64,000 nt of DNA from Deltaproteobacteria bacterium (GTDB lineage: Bacteria > Desulfobacterota_D > UBA1144 > Nemesobacterales > UBA2774). Made by a program: the position numbers and the translations under genes. The stretch covers positions 418,534 to 482,533 of the forward strand of contig JAVKFU010000015.1 of the NCBI GenBank assembly GCA_040223695.1. The letters run 5' to 3'. Below are positions 27,662 to 40,225 of the stretch, piece by piece (within the stretch, counting starts at the first letter, position 1; every line of letters starts with the position of its first letter). The notes beneath the pieces were generated by a model, which was not told the origin of the DNA, ran no database searches, and saw only the letters and a program-made list of their open reading frames with translations.

Positions 27662-28564
27662 CTATGCCAATTTGATCGGCACGGGTGTGATGCATCCGAC
27701 AAATATCAAAAGTGAAATGAACCCCAGCAGCCTTCTTCTGCCGCCGAGTTCAGCCTCTTCATGTATTGTAGGCGGGTGTTTGGTTCCCATCAGTGTTAGG
27801 AGAACCGCCCAGAGAATCCAGCCGGGCCAGCCTTCAAACGCAGGAACCTGGCTCATGAATGACGGGGCACCGCTTCCGGCATATCTGTCCGCGAGTATTA
27901 TCAGCGGCTCGGTTCCAATCCCGAATACTACTAATAACGTGATCATGGATATAGAGATTATTCGGTGGTATTTCCTGGAAAAAAGCGCATAGACTATATG
28001 GCCTCCGTCCAGCTGTCCGGACGGTATCAGGTTAAGAGCGGTAACGAATAAACCGACCCAGCCCGCAAACGCGACAGGGTGAAGGAACAAATCCTTGCCC
28101 TCGGGGAGCTTCCCGAAAAGCATATCCGAGAAAAATGTAAATATAAGCGGAGAACCGAGTAACAACCCCTCTCCTCCCTCCCCGCTCAGATCCACTACAC
28201 TGGAGAGTTTAATACCCAGTATAAGGACGGGGATACTGGCCGCGATGCCCGCCAGCGGTCCGGCGATTCCTATATCGAACAGAGCTTTTTTGCTTGAGAT
28301 CGGAGACTTTATCTTGATGAAAGCCCCGAAAGTGCCTATGGGAGAGATAAACGGCGGCGCGGGAATGAAATAGGGCGGCGTGATTTGAACTCCGTACTTT
28401 CTCCCGTACATATAGTGCCCCATTTCATGGGCTCCTAATATGAAAAGGAGGGACGCGGAAAAAGAGACGGCGCTTACTATAGTTCCCCCGAAAGAGAGCC
28501 CCGTAATAAACGTCGTACCTACAGTCAACAGGAATAGAATTATGTGGATTTTTTTAAATCTCAT
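27662..28564 (-). CDS. Site-2 protease family (M50) membrane metalloprotease
   Basis: 300-aa polytopic membrane protein. The zinc motif HEMGH is at residue ~45 within LFILGAHEMGHYMYG. The third ligand motif reads LIPSGQLDGGHIVYALF near residue 180, the NPxDG-type site. About six hydrophobic segments are present. There is no PDZ domain, so this is the short cyanobacterial/plant EGY-like subgroup rather than RseP. Substrate is unknown. It lies ~60 nt downstream of ptsP in the same direction. Confidence 0.87.
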   Translation of the reverse strand: MRFKKIHIILFLLTVGTTFITGLSFGGTIVSAVSFSASLLFILGAHEMGHYMYGRKYGVQITPPYFIPAPPFISPIGTFGAFIKIKSPISSKKALFDIGIAGPLAGIAASIPVLILGIKLSSVVDLSGEGGEGLLLGSPLIFTFFSDMLFGKLPEGKDLFLHPVAFAGWVGLFVTALNLIPSGQLDGGHIVYALFSRKYHRIISISMITLLVVFGIGTEPLIILADRYAGSGAPSFMSQVPAFEGWPGWILWAVLLTLMGTKHPPTIHEEAELGGRRRLLGFISLLIFVGCITPVPIKLA

Positions 28565-28627
28565 CGGCAGGGTCTTAAAAATACACTAGTGCGTGAAAAA
28601 TAAAAGTATTCCACTAACGGGCTTTTT

Positions 28628-30931
28628 CTACTCTATCTCTATCAGAGCGGGATCCACGGATTCAAGCACCTCTATCAAATATCTCTCTATTTCGTTCTTT
28701 TTTCTGAATGTCAGGATGTCTCGCCTAACGGCGCTGAGCGTATGTTTGTCAATTTTCCTGCATAAATGTCTTATGTACGGCACATGAGAAGGCGACACGC
28801 TCAGCTGCCTGTACCCGAGCGCAATCAGGCCGAGCGCCCCGGACGCCGTACCGGCAAGCTCCCCGCAAACAGATACATCCATTCCTGAGTAGCGGGTTTT
28901 ATAATATATGTCGTCGAGCACTCGGATAACAGCGGGGTGGAAGCCCGAGTAAAGGTGTCCCACTACGTTCGAGTTTCTGTCGACCGCGAGAAGGTACTGG
29001 ATAAGATCGTTCGTTCCGACTGATATAAAATCTATTATATCCTTGAAATCGTCGAGCTGGTAAAGGATAGCCGGCACCTCCATCATAATACCGAGCGGGG
29101 GCATATCCTCACGGTTAATACCGATTTGCTTCGCGCTCTGCTCGATCATTTCCCTTGCCGTCTCCACTTCCCACAGGTTCGTTATCATGGGCAGCAGTAT
29201 TCTGAACCTGTGTCCCTTTTTCTGCGCCAGCAGCACAGATCTCACCTGGTCTCTGAATAGTTCTAGGTACTCCATCGAAAATCTTATCGCTCTCAAACCC
29301 AGGAGCGGATTGTCCTCTCTCGGAAAGTCGAAATACGGAAGCAGCTTGTCGGCTCCTATATCAAGGGTCCTTACCGTAACATATCCCTCGAAATCCTTCG
29401 CCAGATCCTTATACATCCTTATCTGCTCCCTTACTCCGGGCCATTTGGCGTACTGGCTGAAAGCGAATTCGGTTCGGAACAGCCCTACGTTCTTTACACC
29501 GTACTGCTTCGCCATCTGTATATCTACGGGAAAACCGATATTTGCGGAGATTTTTACCGAAAGTCCGTTTTCGTCGTTACCGTCCCTGGCCGCCTCCTCT
29601 ATATCCTGCCTGATCTTCGCGAACCTGCTGTACGTATTCTCGTATTCTGCAATGAGGCTTTCATCGGGATTTGAGAATATAAATCCCGTCTTGCCGTCAA
29701 CGATTACCTTTTCCCCGGGTTTCAAATGGCTTGTAATTTTATCGACTCCGGCAACCGCCGGTATTCCCAGTGATTTGGCTATAATCACGGCATGAGATGT
29801 TTCGCCTCCCCTTTCGATTATCACCGCGGATACCTTGTTTCTGAAAAGCATGGATATGAAGGACGGACCGATATCGTAAGCTACGAGTACAGAGCCTTCC
29901 GTAGGTTCCGACTGTACGCCGCGGCCCTTTTTTAATTTCATCAGCTCTTGAAGTATTCTTTCCCCGATATCTCTGAAATCATCCGCCTTTTCCCTGAGAT
30001 AACGGTCGGTCAGGTTATCGAACTGCTGCGCGATTGACTCAATTCCCTCAATCACGGCAAGCTCGGCGGGTATATTCTCCTCCTTGAGTTTTTTCTCTAT
30101 CGTGCTCTTGAAAGTGGAGCCTTGGAGTATCAACAGGTGCGCCCTGAATATGTCTATCTCCGCCTTTGATAACATGGCTTCCGTGCCGAGCGTCTCGATA
30201 AGCTGGCTAAGGTCGTCTTCCACGTTTTTGAGCGCTTTGCCGAGTCTCTCTTTTTCTATCTTGGGGCTGGCCGGGAGCAGATCGTCGGCGTTTATCTGAC
30301 GAAACAGGCCCCGGAAGATATAGACGTTGCCGATAGCGACTCCTGTTGACACCCCTTTTCCCTGATAGGTCCTGGTTTCATGCTTGACTATGGACGGGGT
30401 TTTGAGCCTCTCAAGCCTGTCCGCTACCTCGAGCAGACCCGCCAGTCTCGACGCTATAATCTGAAACAGGGTTTCTTCCGCCGGATTTATAAGTCTCCTG
30501 TCCTTGGTCTGGCCGACGAGAACGCCGATGCACTTGTTCTGAAGCAGTATGGGCATACCGATATAACTCTCGTACTCCTCCTCCCCTATCTCTGGAAAGT
30601 ACCTGTAGCGAGGATGCTCCGAGGCAGGCATAACTGTGACGGGCCTGGATGTCTCGAATACGAGTCCCGTAAGACCTTCGTCAGGACTTAGCGCAATGGG
30701 GTGTCTTGCGGGATCGACGGTAAGCCCCTTCGTCGCCTTGAGCGTTAAAACATTTTTTTCGCCGTCCCATAGGTACACCGAGACCACATCGAAGTGAAGA
30801 GAGCTTGCTATTTTATTGACGACCCTTTTTAAAATAGTATTGAGGCCTGTCGACTTATTGACGAGATCACTTATTTCCTGGACGATTTTCAGATGAAAAT
30901 CCGCTCTCTCGATTGTTTTTTTTGTGGTCAT
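28628..30931 (-). CDS. ptsP: PEP-protein phosphotransferase PtsP (EI-Ntr)
   Basis: 767 aa. An N-terminal GAF domain (residues ~15-165; DFHLKIVQEISDLVNKSTG), an EI N-terminal helical region, the phospho-histidine in GGETSHAVIIAKSLGIPA near residue 385, then the PEP-utilising barrel with SVGTNDLIQYLLAVDR and the catalytic CGELAG near 690. This is EI-Ntr, which passes phosphate from PEP to NPr and regulates nitrogen/potassium pathways rather than transporting sugar. No ptsO or ptsN is in the window. The family start MTTKKTIERAD is used. Confidence 0.93.
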   Translation of the reverse strand: MTTKKTIERADFHLKIVQEISDLVNKSTGLNTILKRVVNKIASSLHFDVVSVYLWDGEKNVLTLKATKGLTVDPARHPIALSPDEGLTGLVFETSRPVTVMPASEHPRYRYFPEIGEEEYESYIGMPILLQNKCIGVLVGQTKDRRLINPAEETLFQIIASRLAGLLEVADRLERLKTPSIVKHETRTYQGKGVSTGVAIGNVYIFRGLFRQINADDLLPASPKIEKERLGKALKNVEDDLSQLIETLGTEAMLSKAEIDIFRAHLLILQGSTFKSTIEKKLKEENIPAELAVIEGIESIAQQFDNLTDRYLREKADDFRDIGERILQELMKLKKGRGVQSEPTEGSVLVAYDIGPSFISMLFRNKVSAVIIERGGETSHAVIIAKSLGIPAVAGVDKITSHLKPGEKVIVDGKTGFIFSNPDESLIAEYENTYSRFAKIRQDIEEAARDGNDENGLSVKISANIGFPVDIQMAKQYGVKNVGLFRTEFAFSQYAKWPGVREQIRMYKDLAKDFEGYVTVRTLDIGADKLLPYFDFPREDNPLLGLRAIRFSMEYLELFRDQVRSVLLAQKKGHRFRILLPMITNLWEVETAREMIEQSAKQIGINREDMPPLGIMMEVPAILYQLDDFKDIIDFISVGTNDLIQYLLAVDRNSNVVGHLYSGFHPAVIRVLDDIYYKTRYSGMDVSVCGELAGTASGALGLIALGYRQLSVSPSHVPYIRHLCRKIDKHTLSAVRRDILTFRKKNEIERYLIEVLESVDPALIEIE

Positions 30932-31265
30932 ATCAGGATAAAGTCCCCGGTTGATTGCGACCGCTTAGTGATTATTATTTATACATTCTCAGGCTCTAAT
31001 GTATATTTATTAACAATCAATTTGAATCCGCTCTATCACCGACACGTCAATATCGGGATTCGATCATGTAACGACAATGACTTAGCTGCAATATGTACAT
31101 ACAAAGTCAGCATTTGGTATATTTATTGCTTAATTTATAATACTCGGTAATAAACCCCGTGCATACTTCATGAAAAAGATAAGCACGCTTAACGCTTAGT
31201 CAATATATCCGGTCATAGAGGTTTCAGAACGGAGCAGAACGCAAAAATTTAAAAGGATATTCATA
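30932..31265. other. AT-rich divergent intergenic region
   Basis: The 334 nt between ptsP (leftward) and the ferredoxin-NADP reductase (rightward) are AT-rich and must hold both promoters. I see no gene, no repeat copy and no clear riboswitch-like structure. Confidence 0.5.
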
Positions 31266-32693
31266 ATGGAACAAAGTTTGGAAGAAAACAGAATTATACG
31301 AATAGCTATAATCGGCTCCGGTCCGGCGGGTTTTTACGCCGCCGAGCATCTATTCAAACAGAGTGAATTCGACTGCGAAATAGACGTGTTCGACAGGCTC
31401 CCAACCCCTCACGGACTCGTTCGCTCGGGCGTTGCGCCCGATCACCAGAAAATCAAATCGGTTACCAGGGTGTACGATAAAATAGCGTCTCATCCGAAAT
31501 TCCGCTTTTTCGGTAACGTTGAGTACGGCAAGCACATTAAGCTCAAAGACCTCAAGGAACATTACCACATCATTGTGTTCGCCACAGGCGCTCAGACGGA
31601 CAGAAGGCTGAATATACCGGGCGAGGAGCTTACGGGAAGCCACACCGCTACCGAATTCGTAGCCTGGTATAACGGACATCCCGATTACCGGCACCTGAGT
31701 TTCGACCTCTCGAAGGAAAGCGTGGCGATAATAGGGGTCGGAAATGTCGCGGTAGATGTGGCGAGGATACTCTGCCGCTCCAAGGAGGAGCTTACGGAAA
31801 CGGATATTGCGGACTACGCGCTCGAAGCGCTTGAAAAGAGCCGGGTAAGGGACGTGTACATGCTCGGGCGGAGAGGACCGCTTCAGGCCGCTTTTACAAA
31901 TCCGGAAATCAGGGAGCTGGGCAAGCTTGCGGACGCCCATGCCCTGACGTATTCCGAAGAGATAGTGGTTGACGAATCCACGCTGGAGGCGCTTGAGGCG
32001 AATAAGGATCTGTCGGCGATAAAGAAGATGGAGATACTGAAGTCTTACTCCGAGCGTAAAAGCAACCCGAAAGCCAGGAGGCTTCATATAAGGTTTCTGG
32101 TCTCACCCGTGGAAATAGTCGGGGACGAGGACGGAAATGTTGCCGCCCTTAAAATTGTAAGGAACGAGCTCTATCAAGCGGAAGACGGGAGCATGCGCTC
32201 AAGGCCCACCGATACTTTTGAGGAGCTTGAAGCGGGTCTGGTATTCCGTTCGGTAGGTTATCAGGGTGTTCCCCTTCCGGACGTTCCCTTTCACGAAAAG
32301 TGGGGTGTCATAAATAACGAAAAAGGACGGGTAACAGACGTTGAGACGGGTGAGCATATACAGGGTCTCTATGCCACGGGGTGGATAAAGAGGGGACCGA
32401 CCGGGGTAATAGGAACCAACAAACAGGATTCGGGCGAGACCGTGCAGTGTATTATGGAGGATGTAAGGGACGGGAAAATAAATGACCCTGTAAAACATAA
32501 GCCGGACAGGATAGAGGAGATGATAAGAAAGGTCCAGCCCGAATATATAACCTACGAGGACTGGCTCAGGCTTAACGAGCTTGAGGTAGAGAGGGGAAAA
32601 TCGCTCGGACGCCCACGCCTGAAGTACACAAGCGTGGAGGAGATGCTCGAGGCTCTCAAAAACAAGGATAAGGCGGCAAACGATGAGTCATAA
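31266..32693 (+). CDS. Ferredoxin/adrenodoxin-NADP reductase, FprA type
   Basis: 475-aa flavoprotein of the adrenodoxin reductase family. FAD binding is in IGSGPAGFYAAEHL, followed by FDRLPTPHGLVRSGVAPDH, which is diagnostic. NADP binding is in IIGVGNVAVDVARIL near residue 158. The C-terminal part has LYATGWIKRGPTGVIGTNK, also diagnostic. It moves electrons between NADPH and a ferredoxin. No ferredoxin or P450 gene is adjacent. An AAAAGGATATTCATA leader precedes the ATG. Confidence 0.92.
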   Translation: MEQSLEENRIIRIAIIGSGPAGFYAAEHLFKQSEFDCEIDVFDRLPTPHGLVRSGVAPDHQKIKSVTRVYDKIASHPKFRFFGNVEYGKHIKLKDLKEHYHIIVFATGAQTDRRLNIPGEELTGSHTATEFVAWYNGHPDYRHLSFDLSKESVAIIGVGNVAVDVARILCRSKEELTETDIADYALEALEKSRVRDVYMLGRRGPLQAAFTNPEIRELGKLADAHALTYSEEIVVDESTLEALEANKDLSAIKKMEILKSYSERKSNPKARRLHIRFLVSPVEIVGDEDGNVAALKIVRNELYQAEDGSMRSRPTDTFEELEAGLVFRSVGYQGVPLPDVPFHEKWGVINNEKGRVTDVETGEHIQGLYATGWIKRGPTGVIGTNKQDSGETVQCIMEDVRDGKINDPVKHKPDRIEEMIRKVQPEYITYEDWLRLNELEVERGKSLGRPRLKYTSVEEMLEALKNKDKAANDES

Positions 32694-32704
32694 AATTCAC
32701 TCCT

Positions 32705-34720
32705 TTAACTCGGCACCACCGCCAGTCTCAGGGTTCTCCTGAGCGGGTCAACCTTCTGCACAAGAAGCTTTACACTCTTTCCTTCTTCCAGCGCCGCGTC
32801 CGAGCCGGGGTTTACGGTAGTTTCGAAAAGATAGTCCGGCAGATACACGCTCGCTCTCGTGTCGGGTACGGAGCTGATGATCCCCTCGATTACACCGCCC
32901 TCAAGGGTTTTAAGATATTTATAAAGCCAGTATTTCTCCCTCTGTCTCTGAACCGTTTTCTTGTCCCTTACACCTATCTCTACTCTGGGATAGAGGTTCT
33001 CGAGCTCGTCCTCGGTATAGGCCGTATCGCCATAAAGAAGGTCAGACACGATTTGTCTCTGGATGATCAGGTCCGTGTATCTTCTTATAGGCGAAGTTGC
33101 CTGTGTATAGACGTCGAGACCGAGTGATTTATGGGGTTCGGGATTAAGCCCGACTCTCGGAGCGCGCATGAACCTTACTATGCGCACCGGATAAAGCGGG
33201 TCCGTTGCGTCGTAAGACCGGGCCTCTTCGGACACTGCCTCCGGCTGAGAGCGGTAAATCCCCGGTATCTCTCTTTCTCTGAGGTAATTTCCCGCCATTC
33301 GGTTCATGAGTATCATCATTTCCGCAACCACAACATGGGCTTCGGAGTTCATATAGTTCTTCCAAACCGTTATCTCTCCGTCTTCCGTGATTCCTATTTT
33401 TAACTGTGGAAGCTGCACTATAAGAGCGCCCGCTTCGAGTCTTCGCCGCCTCAGCTCAAGCGCTATCTCTCTTAATTTGATACCCTCCGGGTCACTCAGG
33501 AAGTAATCCGTACCCTCCGGATAGCTCAGGTTTCCGCGTACCCGTATAATAGAGTTCGTAAAGCGGTGGCTTTTGATGTTTAGCTCCTCGTCGAACAGAA
33601 TAAGAAGGGAAAGTGAAGCCCTTTGTGTTTTCTGAGTGAGGCTCAGCTTCCCGGTTATCAGCCGCGGCGGGAACATATGAATGCGCTTTTCGGGCAGATA
33701 GATAGTCTCTCCGCGCCTCGCCGCCTCTTCATCCGTGTCGCTCCACTTGGGGACGAACGCCGCTACGTTTGCTATATGAATCCCGACAAGCAGTCCCTCC
33801 GGAGTGGAGGTCACAGACAGCGCATCGTCTATATCCTCGGTGTTCTCGTCGTCTATGGAGAATATTTCGAGGTCCCTCAAATCCTCAAAACCCTCTCGGG
33901 GGAGAGGCTCATCCATAATTCTATCCGTCTCGGATTCAACCGAATCAGGGAAATCCTCGCGTATAGATAATCTTTTAAGGACAGGGTCTTCGTCCTCTTC
34001 CCAACCGCCCGCTCTAATGAGGAACTCTACCGCCCCTTCCACGTCCCTGACGCCGACCTCCGAGAGGAGGGATTTAACCTCGCCCGCGCGGTTGTACTTA
34101 TCGAGGTGAATTATGTACTCCCTGATCATATTAATGCACTCCGCGGGATCAAAACCGTCATATTGCTTTTGCGTTGTTCCGCTTATGACCCCCTTCGCCC
34201 AGTAAAGCGCCTGCTCGCGCTGCTCCTTCCTTTTTTCCTCGGCCTCTTTTTTGCGGATTATATCTTCCGCTTCCTCGCGCGTCCTGGGCTCGTAACCGGA
34301 CTCGCCTCTCCTGAAATACTCCTCGTTTTTATCCACCGCCCAGAATAAAACGAGCGCGTCGTCGTCCTTTACCTCTTTATCCCCGAAATAAAGCTCTTTC
34401 ATATCCTCGAACATTATTTCGTCTTCGGTATCCTGAATGCACTCCCATATTATGACGAGATCAACCTCGTCCTTTTTTTCTTCGAGGTGCCTTCTCATTT
34501 CTCTTAATTTAAGTTTTTTTTCAGACTGCGTGTGCTCGCCCTCTATCTTTATTCCGCTGGAGAAGGCGATTTTTTGCAGATCGATACTTATCTCCTTCCC
34601 CTCTTCGGAAAACACGGACACCTTATCGTTTACAGCGCCCGCGAATATCCCTAAAGAGGGCTCCTTACGTTTTCTGAAGAGGATTAATTCGTTTTGAGAA
34701 GGAAGCTTCGATACAGTCAT
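32705..34720 (-). CDS. RNB-domain exoribonuclease (RNase II type)
   Basis: 671-aa 3'-5' exoribonuclease. The N-terminal ~270 residues are charged and atypical (cyanobacterial/chloroplast RNase II-like). The RNB catalytic site is IDDENTEDIDDALSVT near residue 285, and the RNA clamp region YTQATSPIRRYTDLI is near 535. The C-terminal ~80 residues look S1-like. Shorter than RNase R and without an N-terminal cold-shock domain. It converges on the FNR gene, with only 11 nt between stops. Confidence 0.88.
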   Translation of the reverse strand: MTVSKLPSQNELILFRKRKEPSLGIFAGAVNDKVSVFSEEGKEISIDLQKIAFSSGIKIEGEHTQSEKKLKLREMRRHLEEKKDEVDLVIIWECIQDTEDEIMFEDMKELYFGDKEVKDDDALVLFWAVDKNEEYFRRGESGYEPRTREEAEDIIRKKEAEEKRKEQREQALYWAKGVISGTTQKQYDGFDPAECINMIREYIIHLDKYNRAGEVKSLLSEVGVRDVEGAVEFLIRAGGWEEDEDPVLKRLSIREDFPDSVESETDRIMDEPLPREGFEDLRDLEIFSIDDENTEDIDDALSVTSTPEGLLVGIHIANVAAFVPKWSDTDEEAARRGETIYLPEKRIHMFPPRLITGKLSLTQKTQRASLSLLILFDEELNIKSHRFTNSIIRVRGNLSYPEGTDYFLSDPEGIKLREIALELRRRRLEAGALIVQLPQLKIGITEDGEITVWKNYMNSEAHVVVAEMMILMNRMAGNYLREREIPGIYRSQPEAVSEEARSYDATDPLYPVRIVRFMRAPRVGLNPEPHKSLGLDVYTQATSPIRRYTDLIIQRQIVSDLLYGDTAYTEDELENLYPRVEIGVRDKKTVQRQREKYWLYKYLKTLEGGVIEGIISSVPDTRASVYLPDYLFETTVNPGSDAALEEGKSVKLLVQKVDPLRRTLRLAVVPS

Positions 34721-34870
34721 GAACTATCTATTCTAATTCCGGCGTGAGTGTTTTACAAAATGAAGCGCTATATTATAGCAGAAAGGGCATAATTTTCATC
34801 GTAAATTATCATATTCCGGTCTGGCGATATTTATTGCGCGCGCCATCGGTGGTTCAACCGCACGGTTATC

Positions 34871-36861
<1,991 letters not shown>

Positions 36862-37031
36862 TTAGCAATTCCCTCAGTGAAAAAGATCGAATTATTCGGG
36901 GGGACCGTTCAGGTCTTTACTAATATATTCCAAAGAGCAGAATCTTGCAATACTGAAATAATAAAAAATTAATAATAATAAATCTTGTGTGACCTAATTC
37001 GAAGCCTGCAAGATCTGCGGCGAGGAGCGGA

Positions 37032-37625
37032 CTAAAGGGTTTTACTGCGGAGATTATTTATTAACAACTGAGCCGCCCGCGCCCTGTGGCTGATCTCATT
37101 CTTCAGCCCGGGAGGAATCTCGGCCATTGCTTTACCGTACTCCGGAAGAAAAAAGACAGGGTCGTAACCGAAACCGCCCTCTCCCCTGGGCTCGGTTAGA
37201 ATGACGCCCTCGCAGGTGCCTTCGACAACCGTTTCCCCGCCTTCCGGGGTGACCAGAGCGAGGCAGCAGACAAACCTGGCTTTCCTGTCGTCGATGCCGT
37301 TTAACTCGCGAAGGAGCTTAAGTATATTGTCCTCGTCGGAAGCGTTTTCACCCGCGTATCTCGCCGAATACACCCCCGGCTCTCCGCCCAGCGCGTCCAC
37401 TTCCAGCCCCGAATCATCCGCAAGCGCGGCTCTTCCCGAGAACTGCGCGATAGCCCGCGCCTTTTTAAGGGCGTTTTCCCGGAAGGTCGCGCCGTCCTCT
37501 GTCACCTCGGGAGGAGAATCCAGATCGCTGAGTGAAATGACTTTGGCGAAAATCCCCTGGAGTAGCCCTGAGAATTCCCTGACTTTTCCACTGTTACGCG
37601 TTGCGAGCACAACTTCTTTTATCAT
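37032..37625 (-). CDS. rdgB: XTP/dITP diphosphatase (RdgB/HAM1)
   Basis: 197-aa house-cleaning pyrophosphatase that removes XTP, ITP and dITP. The family start VVLATRNSGKVREF is clear; other motifs are ALADDSGLEVDALGGEPGVYSAR and GEGGFGYDPVFF, with the C-terminal ISHRARA. It follows rph by 21 nt, a widespread rph-rdgB operon. Confidence 0.96.
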   Translation of the reverse strand: MIKEVVLATRNSGKVREFSGLLQGIFAKVISLSDLDSPPEVTEDGATFRENALKKARAIAQFSGRAALADDSGLEVDALGGEPGVYSARYAGENASDEDNILKLLRELNGIDDRKARFVCCLALVTPEGGETVVEGTCEGVILTEPRGEGGFGYDPVFFLPEYGKAMAEIPPGLKNEISHRARAAQLLINNLRSKTL

Positions 37626-37646
37626 ATCCGTTGGAGGTTACAAAGG

Positions 37647-38363
37647 TTATTCCGCCAGAACCTCTTTCTGCTTCTCGATTAAATTCATAATTCCCTTCTC
37701 GCCCAGTTTCACGAGCCAGTTGAGCCTGTTTTTACTGAAGGGTTTTCCCTCCGCCGTGCCCTGTACCTCCACCAGAAGCCCGGAGCCCGTCATAACGACG
37801 TTCATATCCACATCCGCCCTCGAATCTTCCTCATAATTCAGGTCGAGCGCGAGCTTGCCGTCCACTATTCCCACGCTGACCGCAGCCAGGAAGTCCAGAA
37901 TGGGGTTTTCCCTGATGATCCCCTGTTTTATCATATTCATCACAGCGTCCGTGAGAGCGACAAACGCCCCGGTTATAGACGCGGTCCTCGTGCCGCCATC
38001 CGCCTGTATGACATCGCAATCCACCGTAACCGACCTCTCCCCCAGCTTATCGAGATCTATGATCGACCTGAGAGAGCGCCCTATAATTCTCTGAATCTCG
38101 TGCGATCTCCCGCCGATCCGCCCCCTCACGCTCTCCCGCGTAATCCTTTCCTTCGTCGAGCGGGGCAGCATCGAGTATTCCGCCGTCACCCACCCATGGC
38201 CCGTATCGCGGAGAAACGGCGGGACTCTGTCCTCAAGTGTAGCCGTGCACAGAACCCTGGTCTCCCCCGCTTCTATAAGGGCCGAACCCTCGGCGTATTT
38301 CATTATGCCTCTCGTTATTTTTACAGGTCTCAGCTCATCCCACTCCCTTCCGTCAGGGCGCAT
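37647..38363 (-). CDS. rph: Ribonuclease PH
   Basis: 238-aa phosphorolytic 3' tRNA-trimming enzyme. It starts [16 protein letters not shown] and contains [50 protein letters not shown] and the phosphate-site residues in the last part. Complete length, unlike the truncated K-12 copy. First gene of the rph-rdgB pair; divergent from the flavoprotein gene. Confidence 0.96.
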   Translation of the reverse strand: MRPDGREWDELRPVKITRGIMKYAEGSALIEAGETRVLCTATLEDRVPPFLRDTGHGWVTAEYSMLPRSTKERITRESVRGRIGGRSHEIQRIIGRSLRSIIDLDKLGERSVTVDCDVIQADGGTRTASITGAFVALTDAVMNMIKQGIIRENPILDFLAAVSVGIVDGKLALDLNYEEDSRADVDMNVVMTGSGLLVEVQGTAEGKPFSKNRLNWLVKLGEKGIMNLIEKQKEVLAE

Positions 38364-38497
38364 TTATCGTTACCTCGCTATAAAAGATTACGAAATAATA
38401 CCATACATCGGTCAGATGAACCGGCTTGATGCATTGTTCAGGCGGTTTTGTTATAATGTGTCGGGACTATCAATTTTTGTTAAGGCTAGTGCCTCAA

Positions 38498-39670
38498 ATG
38501 GTGGTTAGGCTCAACACAAAACATGTAGATTTGCTTATAATAGGAGCGGGACCTTTTGGGCTGTCAATGGCATCCTATGGTGAGCACCACGGTATCGACT
38601 ATCTTGTCGTGGGAAAGCCAATGAGCTTCTGGAAGGAGAATATGCCCGAGGGTATGTACCTGCGCTCAGGCTGTGAATGGCACCTCGACCCCCAGGGGGT
38701 GCACACCATCGATAAGTATCTGGAAGCTCGTAACCTGGAACGTAAAGACGTGGAGCCGCTCTCGCTTGATTTCTACCTGGGTTATGCAGAGTGGTTTCAA
38801 GAACGCATAAACGCCGATATTTTGAACACAATGGTTAAGCGCCTCGACAGCCTGGACGATGAAAAACAAAGGTTCAGCGCGACGCTCGATAACGGCAATA
38901 CTCTAACAGCGAAGAACGTATTGCTTGCGGTAGGTTTTAAGAATTTCCGTAACCTGCCGCCTGAGCTTACTGAAATCATCCCTGATGACAGATATACGCA
39001 TACGTGTGACTTGGTGGAATTCGATTATCTCAGAGGCAAGAGGTGCCTGGTCATAGGGGGGCGGCAGAGCGCTTATGAGTGGGCCGCGCTTGTGAATGAA
39101 AACGGGGCTTCCGAGGTACACGTGTCCCACCGCCACGAAACGCCGGACTTTACCCGGTCGGAATGGAACTGGGTATATACCCATTTGGATGCTATGACCG
39201 CGGATCCCGAAGGACACATCAACATGCCTGCCCATAAGAGACAGGCCCTGGACAAAAGATTCTGGACAGAAGGCAGGCTTAAGCTTGAGCCATGGCTTAA
39301 GAAAAGGGTCGATGTTGAATCCGTTAAGATTTGGCCCGAGTCCGAGATCAAAGCGTGTGAGAAATTGCCGGATGGTGAGCTCGAAGTTGAATTCGACAGC
39401 GGGGACAGGATTGCGGTTGACCACGTTATCCTCGCCACGGGATATAAGGTGAATATTGAAAACGTACCTTTTCTGAAAGCTGGTAACGTCCTCGAAAGAC
39501 TGCGTATTCAGGAGGGATATCCGGTACTAGACGCGCACCTTCAGACCAGTGTGCCTGGGCTCTTCGCTACGAGCATGATGGCTACGAGAGACTTCGGACT
39601 TTTCTTTGCCTTTACGGTCAGTGTACACGCCTCAGCAGAAATTATCGGTTCCTTCATTAAAAATTCTTGA
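38498..39670 (+). CDS. FAD-dependent oxidoreductase, flavin monooxygenase-like
   Basis: 390 aa. The FAD motif IIGAGPFGLSMASYGEHH is at the N-terminus, followed by FWKENMPEGMYLRSG, typical of the ornithine/lysine hydroxylase-like and YpdA-like NAD(P)-binding group. The second dinucleotide motif is VIGGRQSAYEWAALV near residue 190. A late ILATGYKV matches the flavin monooxygenase ATGY signature. The start at 38498 is chosen because the motif follows at once; earlier in-frame starts lack ribosome-binding sites. Substrate unknown. Confidence 0.82.
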   Translation: MVVRLNTKHVDLLIIGAGPFGLSMASYGEHHGIDYLVVGKPMSFWKENMPEGMYLRSGCEWHLDPQGVHTIDKYLEARNLERKDVEPLSLDFYLGYAEWFQERINADILNTMVKRLDSLDDEKQRFSATLDNGNTLTAKNVLLAVGFKNFRNLPPELTEIIPDDRYTHTCDLVEFDYLRGKRCLVIGGRQSAYEWAALVNENGASEVHVSHRHETPDFTRSEWNWVYTHLDAMTADPEGHINMPAHKRQALDKRFWTEGRLKLEPWLKKRVDVESVKIWPESEIKACEKLPDGELEVEFDSGDRIAVDHVILATGYKVNIENVPFLKAGNVLERLRIQEGYPVLDAHLQTSVPGLFATSMMATRDFGLFFAFTVSVHASAEIIGSFIKNS

Positions 39671-39860
39671 ACCCGTCAAAATAAGCGGATCGTTCCGGTA
39701 TATCCGCCGTTAGTGTTGTTTCCCCTGAAATTATTTATAATATGAAAACACGGAGTTCTATACTAATCCCGCGATTTCATAAGGTATGATAACGATCCAG
39801 AACAGTCTGCTGCTTATTACGTACAGAAAAATGATTCCCGGAATATGGATAAAGATATAA

Positions 39861-40202
39861 ATGCTTACCAACCGTGAAGTGGCCGTGAAATATATAGAGG
39901 GCTTTTGCGCCCGGGACCTGGAAGGGCTTTCGGATATACTCGCGCCTGATCTCAAATTCAGGGGCACTCTCTACAGTTATGATTCCAGCTCTGACTATAT
40001 GGAAAGCCTGAAAAATAGCCCCGCTGAGAAATGCAGCTACCGGATTTTAAGTGTGACGGAAGGAAGGGGCTCAGTATCTATATTCTACGAATATATAAAA
40101 CCGGGCGAGGTTATCACAATCGCCCAGCTGTTTAAAATCAACGACAGGAAAATAATTGAAACCCTCGTAGTATTCGACGGCAGAGGCTTTGAGTCTCAAT
40201 AA
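39861..40202 (+). CDS. SnoaL/NTF2-like small protein
   Basis: 113 aa in the NTF2-like superfamily: an N-terminal helix pair (NREVAVKYIEGFCARDLEGL), then DILAPDLKFRGTL and beta strands ending in KIIETLVVFDGRGFES. This fold covers steroid isomerase-like enzymes and uncharacterised pocket proteins. No catalytic dyad is evident. It stands alone, with an AT-rich ~190-nt upstream region. Confidence 0.7.
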   Translation: MLTNREVAVKYIEGFCARDLEGLSDILAPDLKFRGTLYSYDSSSDYMESLKNSPAEKCSYRILSVTEGRGSVSIFYEYIKPGEVITIAQLFKINDRKIIETLVVFDGRGFESQ

Positions 40203-40225
40203 CCAACCTGCACTGTTGCTCTCAT

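Noticed and set aside
31053-31075. tRNA-like GGGATTCGATC
   Set aside because: No matching acceptor stem, D-arm or anticodon arm could be built around it.
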